This document shows, piece after piece, positions 33,207 through 34,555 of a DNA stretch of 34,555 nucleotides. The DNA comes from an uncultured Methanomicrobiales archaeon (GTDB lineage: Archaea > Halobacteriota > Methanomicrobia > Methanomicrobiales > Methanospirillaceae), in contig CAIYHQ010000085.1 in assembly GCA_903926075.1 (NCBI GenBank), positions 1 through 34,555 of the forward strand. The letters run 5' to 3'. The translations under genes were made by a program, and so were the position numbers. Below the pieces are notes generated by a model. It was not told the DNA's origin, ran no database searches, and saw nothing but the letters and a program-made list of their open reading frames with translations. Every line of letters begins with the position of its first letter. The first letter of the stretch is position 1.

Positions 33207-34555
33207 AGGACCTTAACTATTAGAAGTGTTATATCATCAAACTGGGGCATCTTTCCGCTGAAAACATTTACTGCATTTATAATTTTATCTGCTAGATCGC
33301 TTACTGATATTGTTTCCGTGCCTTCTTTTATAAGAGATATCAGCCTTGTTGTGCCAAACATTTCATCCGCAGAATTTATCGCTTCAGTTATACCGTCGGT
33401 ATAAAGTACTAGAATATCTCCGGAAGAGAGGTTAACTTCTCTTTGTTCGAAATCGATGTCATCGATTGCTCCAAGAGCAACTCCGGTAAGTTCAAGTTCA
33501 ACAATACTGGCTGAATCTTTATGATATATAATCGGTGGATTATGCCCTGCATTAACATAAACCATGGACTTTGAAACATTGTTAAGCACTCCATAAAATA
33601 AAGTGACAAACATTCCAGTCTTTGAATCCTTTGAAACAACCCTGTTGGCAAAGGCAATAGCTTTATGCGGGTCTTTATACCACTGCGCACTAATCCTGAC
33701 AACGATTCTTGAAAGTGCCATGAAAAGAGTAGCAGGGACTCCTTTACCTGATGCGTCAGCAATCATGATACTTATCTTTGAAGAGCCGAATGGAATCACT
33801 TCAAAAGGCATTACATCAAAAAAATCTCCGCCAACCTCTTTAGCAGGAATACTCCTTCCGGTTATCTGGAAACCCTCAATCTGCGGGATGACCTCAGGGA
33901 AAAAACCTTTTTGTATCTCAGCTGCAATCTCCAGTTCTGCATCTTTCCGGGTCATCTCCAGTTTTAATTCTTCCTTTTCACTCTGGGTCTTTCTCTCTGT
34001 AAGAAGATTATGTATGATAAATGTGAAAATTCCTACACCTATTGCCGTAAAGATTATCATAGGTAGTGCAATATTCAGAAGAATAGTAATTACCTGGGAT
34101 GCCTGAGAGGAAGAACCGGAAAAAATTCTGATAATAAGAGCTATTGCTGTAATAAATGACTCTATAATAACTGTAATTATTACTGCAGCGCGTGTAGATA
34201 CTAGTGCCCTTTTGTTAACAAGCCAGGCGATACCACTGAGAGAACCAGCCAGAACCGGTCCTATTGCAGCACCGATTACATTTGTCCCTCCAAGGGTCAA
34301 TCGGTAAACCGAACCAATGAGGCCTGCACCAAACCCGATATAAGGGCCGCAAATCAGCCCTGCAAGAATAGGACCAAGGTCCCTGACATTTAATACTGCC
34401 CCCGAAATTGTAATTCCACTATTAAGTCCATAAATTGAAAGGAGACCAAATATAATAATAAGCAAAATACGGGTTGATAAAAGGGGACGGTTTTCCAGTA
34501 CTTCAATAAAAAAGCGACTTCGCGAGAAGAGGTAAGCAAAAACGATAATAAGTGA
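33203..34555 (-). CDS. SpoIIE/RsbU-type PP2C phosphatase with 5TM sensor domain, N terminus outside window
   Basis: The frame stays open to the last base of the window, so the start is missing; a TTG at 34465 is not the true start. The visible N-terminal region is a 5TM-5TMR_LYT-like membrane sensor (LNVRDLGPILAGLICGPYIG, GAGLIGSVYRLTLGG). A coiled linker follows (ERKTQSEKEELKLEMTRKDAELEIAAE-like), then a SpoIIE/PP2C phosphatase domain with metal-binding acids in VGGDFFDV, IADASGKGVPA, LYTDGITEA and FDDITLL. Such proteins dephosphorylate anti-anti-sigma-like STAS proteins in bacteria. No STAS or anti-sigma partner is in the window, and archaea lack sigma factors, so its target is unknown. Confidence 0.88.
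   Translation of the reverse strand, partial: SLIIVFAYLFSRSRFFIEVLENRPLLSTRILLIIIFGLLSIYGLNSGITISGAVLNVRDLGPILAGLICGPYIGFGAGLIGSVYRLTLGGTNVIGAAIGPVLAGSLSGIAWLVNKRALVSTRAAVIITVIIESFITAIALIIRIFSGSSSQASQVITILLNIALPMIIFTAIGVGIFTFIIHNLLTERKTQSEKEELKLEMTRKDAELEIAAEIQKGFFPEVIPQIEGFQITGRSIPAKEVGGDFFDVMPFEVIPFGSSKISIMIADASGKGVPATLFMALSRIVVRISAQWYKDPHKAIAFANRVVSKDSKTGMFVTLFYGVLNNVSKSMVYVNAGHNPPIIYHKDSASIVELELTGVALGAIDDIDFEQREVNLSSGDILVLYTDGITEAINSADEMFGTTRLISLIKEGTETISVSDLADKIINAVNVFSGKMPQFDDITLLIVKVL

Noticed and set aside
33603-34106. 167-residue plus-strand frame opposite the phosphatase
   Set aside because: Antisense shadow of the PP2C domain; Ser/Ile-rich with no motif.
1-34555. tRNA, rRNA, CRISPR array or insertion sequence
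   Set aside because: No T-loop (GGTTCGAATCC-type) sequence in intergenic space, no spaced direct repeats and no transposase frame were found by eye.

Overview
This window is archaeal and almost certainly from a methanogen, most likely of the order Methanomicrobiales. The evidence is a complete echABCDEF energy-converting hydrogenase set, Hel308, Orc1/Cdc6, type II (archaeal) glyceraldehyde-3-phosphate dehydrogenase, the KEOPS subunit Cgi121, Rio1 plus a Pno1/Dim2-like KH protein, Tsr3, archaeal-type TyrRS, and a SelB-like factor (aSelBL type) whose G domain has lost its GTPase motifs. Genes are tightly packed, often with 4-base ATGA stop/start overlaps and GGAGG/GGTGA ribosome binding sites. 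Composition is moderately AT-rich. No tRNA, rRNA, CRISPR array or insertion sequence was seen.

Layout. (a) 1-2435, + strand: 3' part of a type III restriction (Res) gene broken by a single-base frameshift, followed by an unidentified short coding remnant. (b) 2356-4650, - strand: secreted S9 serine peptidase with its own TATA box. (c) 4853-9890, - strand: ech operon with a poly-T terminator behind it and a palindrome in front. (d) 10005-13578, - strand: purA, a 57-residue Trm112-like zinc protein, cbiB, pdxS and pdxT, nearly all overlapping or a few bases apart. (e) 13627-16585, - strand: orc1/cdc6, an Lrp/AsnC regulator and a class I aminotransferase. (f) 16586-16968: a strong candidate replication origin, with inverted origin recognition boxes (ORBs) around an AT-rich core. 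(g) 16969-17457, +: moaB. (h) 17492-20193, -: hel308 and cgi121. (i) 20317-22657, -: tyrS, rio1 and a KH protein. (j) 22798-23955, +: radical SAM/SPASM protein. (k) 24026-25657, -: gap and tsr3. (l) 25688-26635, +: fusion of a TudS-like thiouracil desulfidase domain to a nucleoside deoxyribosyltransferase domain. (m) 26693-30689, +: three membrane proteins for lipid-linked sugar transfer, one a DPM1-GtrA fusion with a degenerate catalytic half. (n) 30786-31760, +: aSelBL, with a perfect inverted repeat just before its start. (o) 31782-34555, -: a SpoIIE/RsbU-type phosphatase with a membrane sensor (cut by the window end), translationally coupled to an acyl-CoA carboxyltransferase-like protein.

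How the genes fit together. Ech links the ferredoxin pool to H2 and the ion gradient. The purA-pdxT block serves purine, cobamide and vitamin B6 synthesis. The orc1-origin block is the replication start. The hel308/cgi121 and tyrS/rio1/KH blocks are information processing. The least explained pieces are the TudS-NDT fusion, the aSelBL gene with its upstream palindrome, the orphan radical SAM/SPASM protein, the pseudo-DPM1-GtrA protein and the phosphatase-carboxyltransferase pair. All identifications are from reading motifs; no database search was run.
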